DNA from: an uncultured Mycoplasmatota bacterium
Lineage (GTDB): Bacteria > Bacillota_I > Bacilli_A > RF39 > UBA660
Direction of reading: 5' to 3'
Assembly (NCBI GenBank): GCA_947652325.1
Contig: CANTCQ010000006.1
Location: 1-64,000, forward strand
Length of the DNA: 64,000 nucleotides
The notes under the pieces are model-generated. The model saw only the letters and a program-made list of their open reading frames with translations. It had not been told where the DNA came from and searched no databases. This document shows, in pieces, positions 11,301 to 19,966 of this stretch. How positions within the stretch are numbered: position 1 is the first letter of the stretch; the number at the start of each line of letters is the position of its first letter. A program made the position numbers and the translations under genes.

Positions 11301-13971
11301 AAATCATGTTGCTCTTATTAAAAGACAATTTGATACCATGGCTGGAACTTTCCATGTTGAAAGTTGGAACAGTTTTACGATTATGGTTTATGATACTGTA
11401 AAAACGATTACAGGATACAAAACAAGTTATTTCCCAGGAACAAATATTCCAATTGGAACATCTCCAATATATACGCAAAATAAAGCAGGAACTACTACTG
11501 AGCCGTTCCATAAAAACTTCAACGAAGCCGTAGGAGCATGGCAATATGGTTCTGCAGCAGGAGTTGGAAATACAGCAGGATTCTTATGGTTTATTGCAAC
11601 CCCTGGGTTAACTAATTATGATACTTGGACCCATGAATTTGAACATGCCCTTTACGATAAAATCATGTTGTTTAGAAAAGGGGCAAGATTACAACTAGAA
11701 ACATATACTGAAGGAAATGTTCAACAAAAGGAAACTTGGAGTAACAATAATATTAGTGGTTATGATGTTGGACCATATTACTTCAATTTTGCCTTTACAT
11801 TAGGAAAAGAAAGTATGGCAACGCAAAATTTAACACCTGAGCGAATCAATACGAGAGAAAAATTAGAAAATTACTTTAAAGGACAATTTGATGCTTTAGA
11901 ACTTCTAGATTATGTTTCAGCCAAAGCATTTATTCAATTAACACCAGAAGAACAAGCAAAAATTGCAACAAGAATGAATCAATCGGCTGGCTGGAGCACA
12001 TGGGGAACCATTACAAAAGAACAAGCCGAAGCAATGAACTTAACAACGTTAGAATCCCTTTGGGACAATCGAATTATGCTAAGGCCAAACAATGCTTGGG
12101 GAGTTAGTGTACGAGGCCTTGTACCAATCAATAGTATTGGTGCCAATGACTATGGATACGAATCCATTTGGGTAACACGTTGGTATATGGGACATTATGA
12201 CAATGGATATGCAGATGCCTTCTCAAATAAGAAAAACATGTTTGAAATGCTAGGCTATGCAGGAGTCGATGGTTACGTAACTTTTGGTAGTAAACTGAGT
12301 GGTTCTGACTTAGATGCCATTCAAAAAATAACACTAGCGAAAACAGGAACTGCCATGAACTGGAAAGAATACAGAATGAGCCGCTATGCGGAAATAGAAA
12401 GCAAAAAAGACAACAAATATGTCAATATCGATTTAATGATAGAACAATTTGTAGATGCATTAAGAAGTGACGCAAAAAATGGTAATCGAAATGTTACAGG
12501 TGAAACTAACCTTCGTAAGATTTATTACCATTACTTAAAAAGAGTCACCAACGACTTTATAGATGACCCACTGGGAACTGACCTAGAAATGACTCACATC
12601 AAAACTGCTGAAGAATTAATAAATAAAATCAATGCAGAACCGTATGGATATTACATTTTAGACAATGATATAGACTTCAGCGGAATGACTCAAAATGTAA
12701 CGCAAACATTCATGGGAAAACTAGATGGAAATGGACATAAAATTATTGGAAACAAAATACCAATCTTCCAAAAAATTCGCTATGGATATGTAAAAGACTT
12801 AATACTTGAAAGAACAGACATTCCAATGAACATAGCAAACGTTGGAGCCTTATCTGTAAGAACTGAATACAGTGTAATAGAAAACGTAAAAGCAAAAGAA
12901 TTACAACTAAACTTTGGTGGAAGAAATGATATAAGTTTAATTGGAGGGGCCGTTGGAACAACTGTTAGTAGTGATATAGAAGTCGAAACCCTGAAAAATA
13001 AAATAACAAGTATAGACGATTTCAAAAAATTAAATGATAATCCAGGTGGAATTTATGTATTGGAAACAGACTTAGACTTCACAGGGTATACAGGAGTAGG
13101 TTCTGTAATCACTTCAACCTTTACGGGAAAATTAGATGGAAATGGACATACGTTATCAAATTTAACAAATTTGTCATTATTTAACACGATAACAGGAACT
13201 ATAGAAAACGTAAATATTCGAAATGTTACTAATATTGGTACTGCTACGACTGATGATGTAACATCATTTACAAAACTAACAAACGGTGCAACGTTAAGAA
13301 ATTTAAAATTTGAAAATATCACTTTAGAAGGAAGACATCGTGTGGCCGTAGTATCTTCATTTGACAATGCAAACTCAACATTTGAAAACATTTCTGTCAA
13401 AAATGCAAACGTTAAAGGAAGTGGAGTTTATGTATCTACATTTATCGGTAGAAAATATGGTGGAGTTATTCGTAACGTCTTTGTAGAAGGCTCAATGGAA
13501 ATTACCACTACTGAAAATGGCGGAATTATTGGAGCATTTCAAAAAGGCGGAACAATGGAAAACGTTATATCCAAAGTAAGTATTCACAAAACAGGAAATA
13601 CTTATACACCAGTTGAAAAGAGTGAATACAATGGAGGAATAGTTGGAAATATTTATGACAATCCAACAATTAAAAATTCCATTGCTTTAGGTGAGATGAC
13701 CGGATTTACTAATGGAGAAGGAGTTGAAAAAATTCCATACAAAGTAACAGGAGCAGCAGTTGCAAGCATTTTGGCTTCAATGGAAAATGTATATGAATAT
13801 GTAGGAAGTCATGGATTTAGTAGTATTACAGAGGAAACAGCAAGTAAAATTAAAGCAGCAACAAATGAGCAAATTCATACAAAGGCATTTTACCAAGATA
13901 CTTTACATTTTGATGAAGCCCAATGGAATTTAGACACAATAACATCTAAAGGTCATCCTGAACTAAAATAA
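5326..13971 (+). CDS. Giant cohesin-dockerin-M26 metalloprotease surface protein
   Basis: 2881 residues. Order: signal peptide (1-24); cohesin-like beta domain (~25-160); Pro/Thr linker (~165-250); two membrane helices (~256-277 and ~288-309); dockerin-like pair with two Ca-loop repeats GELNGDSEINYADV and DMNMDGKLTVTDL (~318-373); repeated Ig-like modules (~375-1210); GLUG-type beta-helix (~1270-1580); M26 protease region with zinc motif HEFEH at 2103-2107 and third ligand probably E2125 (LETYTEG); a second GLUG block to the C-terminus. M26 enzymes (IgA1 protease, ZmpB) are secreted zinc proteases that cut host glycoproteins. As in pneumococcal M26 enzymes the anchor region is N-terminal, but no LPxTG is present, so the twin helices probably hold it in the membrane. 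The repeated phrase 'GKLDGNGH' marks the GLUG blocks (about 1325, 2460 and 2598). The substrate is unknown. Confidence 0.88.
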   Translation: MKKVIMGILLFLIINIISITSVLAEVKIDAQLTSTTLEIKAGEVAEITFTFNNFEGIKKGINAYKGTLEYDKNIFEEIIQSDFICQNNWEGLKYNPQNGQFIAFRKVGTKLEENVITFRLKAKTDIEATKTMVTIKDITTSEGKKDILVNDVNIMLNIVKDQQTIPTKPTIPAEPTQPTTPNNPSQGNTITNNTKPSDVLAGNTINTDINQNPNDIKDAIDSENNQNEKPNKTDKPTTAPEKTPTESNEPIIKKTTFKYSILLVFILIQLIAIIILYKRHKNKDRNKSINLSFILLGIVLTEFIGTTCTYAYDFSQKGELNGDSEINYADVSLLELHLVDLKKLTDSKIEFADMNMDGKLTVTDLTILIQKIEKTLEYDVEIVNVELENAFPNKNQEIIAKLNADVSFGANIKKIIMNKQEYEVEKEPNTSLYKLKINVGPDAGVKNYTITEALLDNGKKVQINYTFKIDVLKDTPNIENYHVEENKEESKLVLLFDVVDNNDSLESASIEIYDITQNLITQEKVEKGANRIELKVEEKKEYKAVIILNYNLSNTLEDEEHKGVQSYEKELQLLIDYNFTISNMKTYKEEQETTTFNKEDKIKLVFESTNATKHIPQTIKVDGKEYQIKEENGKFIATIESVKDLGNHTLTVEEIILSNGKKFELKENNTINIQVIKQNPSIVDLSTTEFTETNQLKVMFHLSDVDEAVTKINIKVLDDTNNVIGNLDLDRNEVTNDNMINKFFSVAMTTKYKIKVAITYNLTGNEADTTTIEIEKEFEADPKIEVNSITPNAYYVEKGGLLKLTFDVASNKSEDITKIRINNIDCIAVKLENGNYEATLNVGTTSGIYPLEITRFVYQNGAVATTNETLNIEILKDKPEITNFIQEDNVGAKEITLRFDVLDEENSFLNGKAIITNNGISTEKEVVKGHNEITFQVEPSKKYTLEIKATFDLDNNALDEQPEENNRLEETLTTKEIELVADYELNIRNIKTYNNKGETKYFSKSEPITISFESTNTTTFEPVKAVVNGIEYDLTKKEGAYYLTINSHRTSGVKTAKIEKITLNNAKELIISENNEIKVTVLKDKPTIEQFGYKENIDGTISASFKVIDKENTITNGKVILLKNGKVVKEQIIEKNENTISFQPEENQIYIVKVIADYDLDMNVLESDANEYKNVTLLEADITLGARKFEIKDIIRTSVYKQMSDEVVEVKQLRESDLTNLDTYIAKVYTKQMPTFYTKITDYKIEDNQLKLTLDFDNVVQYTDANKQDKLEIVFGEMYNGVAENITLEGLIREMEANPNGTFTLTRDYDASIITKNTNTLISSSFMGTLNGNGHKIYNLSKPLFDTIESATIENLFLESPKLAGVNSRGTIANIATNATIRNVHVKDLILISGNNRVGGILGEATATTIEQSSVTNFQITTSGHIRVAGIVGNMIGGAIRNCYVEGSLKSTQNKDGNGISGILGTGDGNDTITIENCITKVSYTSNVSPRLNGDIVGLALNNNTIVKNNVSLSTGSNFYSIHGSTVHTSSTNNYELANSGLATNASANRVKQVTKEELTTEFFKDNVNFDETIWDITNVSYDKPPVLQSVKEVEETTDDEKPSNSKLYIPDFTRIKKINGYTEEKDIIYHNINKLMPYYDAKYLIEDGLKLQNDHLFNTKIIKHILPYRNGKLQTYLTTQNQNSLSSIKVVFEDYSVQEYNITFKETKQNIAIYTINDLDLEYAFNNYTIKETSSIVETIKNYISNVDYTSKLDPLTTAADSRLYRDHYNEMMKPLAEEIALQLLQNDGNSILNMNSELLNNKIKQELIDSGRLDKILYAYNYYHRWYHFEIGGAKVSDILLFEGKMYKDSMTIDNLTEEVLTGNLGTNATHTFFANSLSKYTGSSALSYYLDGVIRNIGGYEDINDWFTEYFSSIGILAEIPVENHPEVKYRAWDRLKGFQNFILPLSTLPKYAGYIISGPAQFQVGAQRVYIDNPTTASGQNTVKNHVKNHVALIKRQFDTMAGTFHVESWNSFTIMVYDTVKTITGYKTSYFPGTNIPIGTSPIYTQNKAGTTTEPFHKNFNEAVGAWQYGSAAGVGNTAGFLWFIATPGLTNYDTWTHEFEHALYDKIMLFRKGARLQLETYTEGNVQQKETWSNNNISGYDVGPYYFNFAFTLGKESMATQNLTPERINTREKLENYFKGQFDALELLDYVSAKAFIQLTPEEQAKIATRMNQSAGWSTWGTITKEQAEAMNLTTLESLWDNRIMLRPNNAWGVSVRGLVPINSIGANDYGYESIWVTRWYMGHYDNGYADAFSNKKNMFEMLGYAGVDGYVTFGSKLSGSDLDAIQKITLAKTGTAMNWKEYRMSRYAEIESKKDNKYVNIDLMIEQFVDALRSDAKNGNRNVTGETNLRKIYYHYLKRVTNDFIDDPLGTDLEMTHIKTAEELINKINAEPYGYYILDNDIDFSGMTQNVTQTFMGKLDGNGHKIIGNKIPIFQKIRYGYVKDLILERTDIPMNIANVGALSVRTEYSVIENVKAKELQLNFGGRNDISLIGGAVGTTVSSDIEVETLKNKITSIDDFKKLNDNPGGIYVLETDLDFTGYTGVGSVITSTFTGKLDGNGHTLSNLTNLSLFNTITGTIENVNIRNVTNIGTATTDDVTSFTKLTNGATLRNLKFENITLEGRHRVAVVSSFDNANSTFENISVKNANVKGSGVYVSTFIGRKYGGVIRNVFVEGSMEITTTENGGIIGAFQKGGTMENVISKVSIHKTGNTYTPVEKSEYNGGIVGNIYDNPTIKNSIALGEMTGFTNGEGVEKIPYKVTGAAVASILASMENVYEYVGSHGFSSITEETASKIKAATNEQIHTKAFYQDTLHFDEAQWNLDTITSKGHPELK

Positions 13972-13980
13972 TAAGAAAAG

Positions 13981-14010
13981 ATAAGTTTCGTTACGAAACT
14001 TATTTTTTAT
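13981..14010 (+). terminator. Intrinsic terminator
   Basis: Perfect arms ATAAGTTTCG/CGAAACTTAT with a TTA loop and a T-run, directly after the M26 protease gene. Confidence 0.9.
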
Positions 14011-14140
14011 ATAAGTAAAAAATATATATAAATGCAATATATTATAAATAAAATAAATAGATAAAACTAAAAATAATTTTATAAAACATATAAATCTTTT
14101 GCTACGATATGATATAATAAAAAAAGAAAAGAGTAGTAAA

Positions 14141-16516
14141 ATGAATGTAGAGAAAAAGAAAAACAAAATACAAGGTTTAACCAAAAAACAAGCAGAAGAA
14201 CTTTACAATCAAGGAAAAAGCAACATTCCTGTAGAAGCTCCATCAAAAACAATAAAAGAAATAGTTAAAGATAATATTTGTACTTATTTTAATTTAGTGT
14301 TTTTAATCATTGCCATTTTATTAATTATAGTAGGTTCCTTTAGAGACTTAACTTTTCTGCCCATTATTATAGCTAATACTTTAATTGGAATTATTCAAGA
14401 AATACGTTCTAAAAAAACAATCGATAAATTAACAATGCTAAATACTCCGACTGCAAAAGTAGTCAGGGATTTTATTACAAAAGAAATACCTATTGAAAAT
14501 TTAGTATTAGGAGATACTGTCATCTTTAAAAGTGGAGACCAAATAAGTGCTGATGCTATTGTAATAGAAGGTCAAGTTTGTGTAAATGAATCTCTCTTAA
14601 CAGGAGAAGAAGAAGAAATTGCCAAAAAAGAAAATGATGAATTATTATCGGGAAGTTTTATTGTATCAGGTTCTTGTTATGCCAGATTAACTAAAGTGGG
14701 AATAGATTCTTATATTTCGAAATTAACACTACAAGCAAAAGCTATAAAAAAAGAAGAACAATCGGAAATTATTTGTTCATTAAATAAAATTGTTAAATTA
14801 GCAGGGATTGTTATTATTCCTATCGGATTAACTTTATTTATACAGCAATTTATTTTTGGTGGCGAAACTTTAAAAGTTAGTGTCCAAGCAATGGTAGCAA
14901 GTGTGATTGGTATGATACCCGAAGGATTATTTTTACTTGCTAGTGTAACGCTTGCTATAAGCGCTATGCGACTTGCTCAAAAAAAAGTATTACTTCATGA
15001 CATGAAATCCATTGAAACACTTGCCAGAGTCGATGTTTTATGTGTTGATAAAACCGGAACCATCACCGATGGAACAATGAAAGTAGAACAAATGGAAATA
15101 CTAGAATCTTTTAAAGGCACAAAAGAAGAATTAAAAATAATTATAAGTGATTTTGTAAAAGAACAAGATGAAGACAATAGTACGATGAAAGCCTTAAAAG
15201 AATATTTTACAAACTCTACGACTAAAAAAGCAAATACCATTTTTGGATTTTCTTCAGAATTTAAATACAGTGGAGTAAATTTTTCAGATGAAACTTATGT
15301 TATAGGGGCACCTGAATTTGTTCTTACTTCTTCCTTTAAAACATACCAAAAGAAAATGGAAGGCTATGCAAATAAAGGATTACGAGTACTTGTTTTTGGT
15401 AAAAGTGATGAAATAATAGATGGTAAAAAATTAAAAGGAAATATTACACCATATTCGTTTATAATTCTTTCAAATCCAATTCGTAAAAATGCTAAAGAAA
15501 CTTTTTCCTATTTTAAAAAACAAAACGTAGACATTAAAGTAATTTCAGGAGATAATCCAATAACCGTATCACAAATTGCAAAAGAAGCAGGTATAGAAAA
15601 TGCTTATAAATATTGCGATGCTTCCACATTAAAAACAGAAGAAGAACTTAAGAACGCTATTTTAAATTATACTGTTTTTGGTCGTGTAACTCCTGAACAA
15701 AAAAGACAATTTGTGAAAATACTTCAAAAAAGTGGCAAAATAGTTGCAATGACTGGTGATGGTGTAAACGATTGTTTAGCTTTAAAAGATGCAGATTGTT
15801 CAATTGCGATGGCTTCCGGGAGTGATGCCGCTGTACAAGTTGCTCAATTGGTATTATTAGAATCTGATTTTTCAAAAATGCCTGAAGTCGTTTTAGAAGG
15901 AAGACAAGTTGTCAACAATTTACAAAGGTCAGGAAGTTTATTTCTAGTAAAAAATATTTTTTCTTTTTTAATATCGGTGTTAGCCATATTCTTTAATGTA
16001 AAATATCCATTAGAACCTTCTCAAATTTCTTTAATTAGTATGTTTACAATAGGTATTCCAGCATTTTTCTTATCTCAAATACCCAATAAAGATATAATTA
16101 AAGGAAATTTTTTAAAAAATATTTTATTTAAAGCACTACCTGGAGGTTTGGTAGGAACTATAATAGTAGCAGCTATGGTCATATTTGGAACGATTTTTGA
16201 TGCAAGTACAAGTGATATATCTTCTGCTTCCACGATTCTATTAGCAGTTATTGGCCTTATGGTCTTGCAAAATATAAGCAGACCAATGGACAAATACAAA
16301 TGGGCCATATGGTTATTTTGTACTTTTGGATTAGTAACTTCTATTCTATTTTTAAAAGATTTGTTTGCTTTAACGAAAAATATGTCTTTACAAGGCACAC
16401 TTTTATGCATCAATTTTTGCTTATTATCAGAAGTTGTATTACGGTATTTAACAAAAGGATTCGAACTTGTTCATATGCTTTTAACCAAATGGACAAAAAT
16501 ACAAAATAAAAATTAG
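14141..16516 (+). CDS. P-type cation-transporting ATPase
   Basis: 791 residues from ATG 14141. The longer frame beginning at TTG 14099 runs through a promoter-like TATGATATAAT and was rejected. Motifs: actuator loop NESLLTGEEEE; phosphorylation site DKTGTITDG with D303 as the aspartyl-phosphate acceptor; HAD hinge MTGDGVNDCLALKDAD; about ten hydrophobic helices. The short N-terminus has no CxxC metal-binding domain, which argues against Cu/Zn pumps. The layout resembles the CtpE/Ca-Mg subgroup, but the ion is not certain. It is a single-gene unit between two terminators. Confidence 0.9.
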   Translation: MNVEKKKNKIQGLTKKQAEELYNQGKSNIPVEAPSKTIKEIVKDNICTYFNLVFLIIAILLIIVGSFRDLTFLPIIIANTLIGIIQEIRSKKTIDKLTMLNTPTAKVVRDFITKEIPIENLVLGDTVIFKSGDQISADAIVIEGQVCVNESLLTGEEEEIAKKENDELLSGSFIVSGSCYARLTKVGIDSYISKLTLQAKAIKKEEQSEIICSLNKIVKLAGIVIIPIGLTLFIQQFIFGGETLKVSVQAMVASVIGMIPEGLFLLASVTLAISAMRLAQKKVLLHDMKSIETLARVDVLCVDKTGTITDGTMKVEQMEILESFKGTKEELKIIISDFVKEQDEDNSTMKALKEYFTNSTTKKANTIFGFSSEFKYSGVNFSDETYVIGAPEFVLTSSFKTYQKKMEGYANKGLRVLVFGKSDEIIDGKKLKGNITPYSFIILSNPIRKNAKETFSYFKKQNVDIKVISGDNPITVSQIAKEAGIENAYKYCDASTLKTEEELKNAILNYTVFGRVTPEQKRQFVKILQKSGKIVAMTGDGVNDCLALKDADCSIAMASGSDAAVQVAQLVLLESDFSKMPEVVLEGRQVVNNLQRSGSLFLVKNIFSFLISVLAIFFNVKYPLEPSQISLISMFTIGIPAFFLSQIPNKDIIKGNFLKNILFKALPGGLVGTIIVAAMVIFGTIFDASTSDISSASTILLAVIGLMVLQNISRPMDKYKWAIWLFCTFGLVTSILFLKDLFALTKNMSLQGTLLCINFCLLSEVVLRYLTKGFELVHMLLTKWTKIQNKN

Positions 16517-16545
16517 GTATACATTTCAAGGACCTAATTTTTTAT
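16511..16545. terminator. Bidirectional intrinsic terminator
   Basis: Arms AATTAGGT/ACCTAATT with T-runs on the right and A-runs on the left. It serves the converging P-type ATPase and ABC exporter genes. Confidence 0.85.
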
Positions 16546-18308
16546 TCTTCGTTTTTTTCTAACTCTAATGTATATAAATGTTGATAGGTTTTATTATGTT
16601 TTAGTAACTCTTGATGACTTCCTTCTCCTGTAAAGACACCATCTTCTAAAATAAAAATTCTATCACTATTAATTACTGTTGATAAACGATGGGCAATAAT
16701 TAAAATAGTGTATTCGCCCTGCATATTTTGAATAGAATTTTGAATCTCTTTTTGAGTTTCATTATCAAGAGCACTTGTTGCTTCATCAAACAAAATAATT
16801 TCGGTTTTTTGAACCAGTGCTCTAGCAATAGCAAGTCTTTGTCTTTGGCCTCCTGATAAGGTAACCCCGCTTTCTCCAACAACGGTATCATATCCATCTT
16901 TTAATGTAATAATAAAATCATGTAAACAGGCCATTTTACAAGCATAAATCATTTCCTCTTCCGTTAAATCTTTTTTAATAATACTTAAATTTTCTCGAAT
17001 ACTCATATTAAAAATATAAGGATTTTGGCTAATAATAGATAAATTTCCACGTAGAGAATTTTTATCTAATTCCTGAATGGGAATACCATCAAATAATACT
17101 CTACCTTTATTGGGTTGATACAAACCAGCAATCAAATGAAAAAGAGTTGTTTTTCCACTTCCACTTTTTCCTACAAAAGATACGGTTTCATTTGGCTTAA
17201 TTTGAAAGCTAACATTTTTTAAAACTTCTTGGTCATTTTGATAAGCAAAGCTAACATTTTGAAATTCAATATTTCCCTTAACTTTTCCAATCGAATGTGT
17301 TCCAAAAACTTCCTTTTTAAAAGAATCTCCATCAAGAACAGCGAATACCTTTTCAGCAGATAAAGAAAATTGTTTTAAATTTTCCATAAAATTTTCTAAA
17401 AAACCTGAAATATTTAGAATATTTCCTCGATAAGATAGAATAATAAGCATTGTTGCAACTTCTAAATGCCCTTGTAAGATAAAATAAATGCCAACCAACA
17501 GTATGACCAAATCCAAAATATCTCGAATACTTCCATTAATGAAACGAAAAGTAGCTTTTGTTTTGTTAAAATCACGGGTAGCAAGGCCAACTTCATCCAT
17601 AATAAAACCAGCTTTTTCTAAAAAAGGCCTTTCTGCATTTAAAACCTTTAAATCTTTTGCACCTCGTACTAGTTCACTAACAAAGCCTGCCGTAATTTCT
17701 TGCTTTTTTTTCATCACTTTTCGTTTTTGTTGGATACGACCAGCTGCATATTTATGACCAAAAAACAAAATTAGTAAAAATAAAAAATAAATAAAGAAAA
17801 TCCATGTGTTCAAAAAGAAAATACTTATTAAAATACCAACATTCGAAATAATTTCCGACAAATAATCAATAATAACGATAAAAATATCAGCCATAGTTCC
17901 TGTATCATGATTAATTCTTTCAATAAAAATTCCACTAGAATTTACATTTAAAGTTTCTGTATCAATTTTTAGAGTCTCTTCTGTAACTGCTAATTGAATA
18001 TTTTTTTTAACTGCATAAAAAAACTTGGTTGTACATATGTTACTCCAAAACCGTACACAATTTCTAATAATTTCAATCACAAAAATGCCAATCGTAATAA
18101 AAATAAGTTGTTCCCACCAATTACGGGTAAGAGCAACAATTTGTTTAGCAGAAAGAAGAGGTGCTATTATACTAATTGCACTATATAAAATGCAAGCTAT
18201 AAGAAAAAGGAGCAAATATTTTTTATTCTCTTTTGCATAAAAGTATGTTTTCTTAACATAAGAAATAACATTTATAAAATTTTTCTTTTTTTCCATTTTT
18301 TTATTCAT
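16542..18308 (-). CDS. ABC exporter, fused permease and ATPase
   Basis: 588 residues. ATG 18308 was chosen because AAGGAG lies 9 nt before it; an upstream ATG at 18338 lacks a site. Six hydrophobic segments form the type-1 exporter membrane domain (~30-320). The ATPase domain (~340-588) has Walker A VGKSGSGKTT, signature LSGGQRQRLAIARAL and Walker B IILFDEATSALD, followed by the H-loop IIAHRLS. It works as a homodimer or paired half-transporter. There is no C39 peptidase domain, so it is not a leader-cleaving bacteriocin exporter. Substrate unknown: lipid, drug or peptide. Confidence 0.9.
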   Translation of the reverse strand: MNKKMEKKKNFINVISYVKKTYFYAKENKKYLLLFLIACILYSAISIIAPLLSAKQIVALTRNWWEQLIFITIGIFVIEIIRNCVRFWSNICTTKFFYAVKKNIQLAVTEETLKIDTETLNVNSSGIFIERINHDTGTMADIFIVIIDYLSEIISNVGILISIFFLNTWIFFIYFLFLLILFFGHKYAAGRIQQKRKVMKKKQEITAGFVSELVRGAKDLKVLNAERPFLEKAGFIMDEVGLATRDFNKTKATFRFINGSIRDILDLVILLVGIYFILQGHLEVATMLIILSYRGNILNISGFLENFMENLKQFSLSAEKVFAVLDGDSFKKEVFGTHSIGKVKGNIEFQNVSFAYQNDQEVLKNVSFQIKPNETVSFVGKSGSGKTTLFHLIAGLYQPNKGRVLFDGIPIQELDKNSLRGNLSIISQNPYIFNMSIRENLSIIKKDLTEEEMIYACKMACLHDFIITLKDGYDTVVGESGVTLSGGQRQRLAIARALVQKTEIILFDEATSALDNETQKEIQNSIQNMQGEYTILIIAHRLSTVINSDRIFILEDGVFTGEGSHQELLKHNKTYQHLYTLELEKNEE

Positions 18309-18392
18309 ATCTTGAAACTCCTTATAAACAAGTATCATTATTTTAAAAAACGAGTAACTTAGATAATAATACCAAAAAACAATAAGAAAACA

Positions 18393-18424
18393 AAGAAAAA
18401 GTCGTAAGAAAATGCCTTACGACT
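18393..18424 (-). terminator. Intrinsic terminator for the DUF4474 gene
   Basis: On the minus strand, AGTCGTAAG/CTTACGACT arms are followed by a T-rich tract. The hairpin overlaps the stop codon of the gene it ends. Confidence 0.85.
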
Positions 18425-19349
18425 AACCATTTACATTTTGATTTTTCTTTCTTCTTTGCTTATTTTTTAAAAAATGTTTATGTTTTCTTTTCGGAATACT
18501 ACACTTTATGATGAAACGATAAAGACATGGGAACATATAACGTATATAAACCAATTTATCAAGAGTAGTAGTAAAATATCGTGTACAAAAATTAAATAAA
18601 GCTACATTAATACAATTACATACTTGAGCAAAACATTTTATGAGTTTATGTTTATGATTCATATAATGATGAGAACAGCAAAATGAAAAGCAAACGGCTC
18701 CTTCACAAATTTTAATTTTATTTTGTTCGTATCCTGCTTTTAACAAACCTTCCACAAAAGCAATTTGCATTTCTTGGTTAGGAAAAGCAATACATATTTT
18801 TAAAGTTAAATCACGAGGGTGTGAAAATTTTCCAACATCAAATCCTGTTAGCCACCAACTACAATCACTTCTCGAAAACAAAAAACAATTGTCATATAAC
18901 ATAAATCCCATTTGTAAACGCTCAAAATCACTTACAGAACGATAAAATCCTTTTATATCTTTACTATTTTTTTCCCGAACATAAAGACCAATTTCTGCGC
19001 CAGTTGTGATTCCGTATTGTCCTTTCCAAAATTCCAAACGATATTCCTTTTCTCTATAGACAAAATAGATAGGCTCTGCATCGGTAACAATATTAAAAAA
19101 AGGAGCTTTCAAGTCATACAAATTACAAAAACCAACTTCCCTTTGCCAAGCATCATTACGAGAAATGACAATATCCTGATTCAAATCAAAAGCAAATCCA
19201 AAAGGATAAAGTACTTTATTTACTTCCTCTAATTTTTCACATTCACTTAATTTTCTTACTTTTCGAATCGCCCATTTTTTTCGTATTGTAAACAAAACAA
19301 AAAACACAAAAACAACAAAAAGAACAAGAAAAATAATAACATAAGTCAT
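18423..19349 (-). CDS. Membrane-anchored DUF4474-type protein
   Basis: 308 residues with one N-terminal membrane helix (~3-22) and a cytosolic-side basic stretch. The central block PFFNIVTDAEPIYFVY...EFWKGQYGITTGAEIGLY is the pattern I associate with DUF4474, a family of unknown function in Firmicutes. The C-terminal third is rich in Cys, His and Lys (FSFCCSHHYMNHKHK) and ends in a very basic tail, perhaps binding metal or anionic polymer. The start is supported by AAGGAGG 7 nt upstream. It stands alone between a terminator and a divergent acetyltransferase. Confidence 0.7.
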   Translation of the reverse strand: MTYVIIFLVLFVVFVFFVLFTIRKKWAIRKVRKLSECEKLEEVNKVLYPFGFAFDLNQDIVISRNDAWQREVGFCNLYDLKAPFFNIVTDAEPIYFVYREKEYRLEFWKGQYGITTGAEIGLYVREKNSKDIKGFYRSVSDFERLQMGFMLYDNCFLFSRSDCSWWLTGFDVGKFSHPRDLTLKICIAFPNQEMQIAFVEGLLKAGYEQNKIKICEGAVCFSFCCSHHYMNHKHKLIKCFAQVCNCINVALFNFCTRYFTTTLDKLVYIRYMFPCLYRFIIKCSIPKRKHKHFLKNKQRRKKNQNVNG

Positions 19350-19468
19350 TTTAATTCCTCCTTACTATATACTATTAAAAAGAAAAGAAGAAGCAGCGGT
19401 TAGTAACTAGAAAATATAGTATTATAAATAAATTTATAGTATAGTAATAAATAGAAAGAGTGTATAAA

Positions 19469-19951
19469 ATGGAAAATATAAAAATAGAGCACATAAGAAA
19501 TAAAAAGGATTTAATAACATTAGCAGAAGAATATGCAAAATATTATCAAAATTCAGTTTTAAAAGAAAAATGGACAGCAAGCACTGCTTTAAAAATGTTT
19601 GAATATTTTTATAATTTGAAACAAGATTTAATTTTTGTGGCATATGATAAAGAAAAGCCTATAGGAATTATTATGACCAATTTAAAGCCATGGTGGGACG
19701 GTATGCATTTAGAAGATGGAGAACTATTTGTTTTGCCTGAATACCGTAAGAGGGGGATAGCAAAAGAATTACTCAAAATATTATTTCAATATACAATGGA
19801 ATTCTATAATGCCACTACTTTAGAAGCTCATACATATAAAGATAAAAATGATTTTCCTTATTGTTGGTATAAAAAAATTGGATTTGAAACAATAGAAGAT
19901 TGGAAAATTATCAGTGGAAATATACCACAAATAATAAAAAATTTAAAATAA
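19469..19951 (+). CDS. GNAT-family N-acetyltransferase
   Basis: 160 residues from ATG 19469 (GAAAGAG 8 nt upstream), preferred over GTG 19460. Motif A of the GNAT fold is plain: LFVLPEYRKRGIAKELLK, with the acetyl-CoA pyrophosphate-binding R/KxxGxA loop, followed by the 'W..KIGFE' strand near the C-terminus. The substrate (amine, antibiotic or protein) cannot be told. It is 15 bp upstream of the flavoprotein-like gene, probably co-transcribed. Confidence 0.85.
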   Translation: MENIKIEHIRNKKDLITLAEEYAKYYQNSVLKEKWTASTALKMFEYFYNLKQDLIFVAYDKEKPIGIIMTNLKPWWDGMHLEDGELFVLPEYRKRGIAKELLKILFQYTMEFYNATTLEAHTYKDKNDFPYCWYKKIGFETIEDWKIISGNIPQIIKNLK

Positions 19952-19966
19952 AGAACGGTGATAAAT

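Noticed and set aside
14099-14140. TTG start giving a longer P-type ATPase
   Set aside because: The stretch overlaps a TATAAT-like promoter; ATG 14141 fits better.
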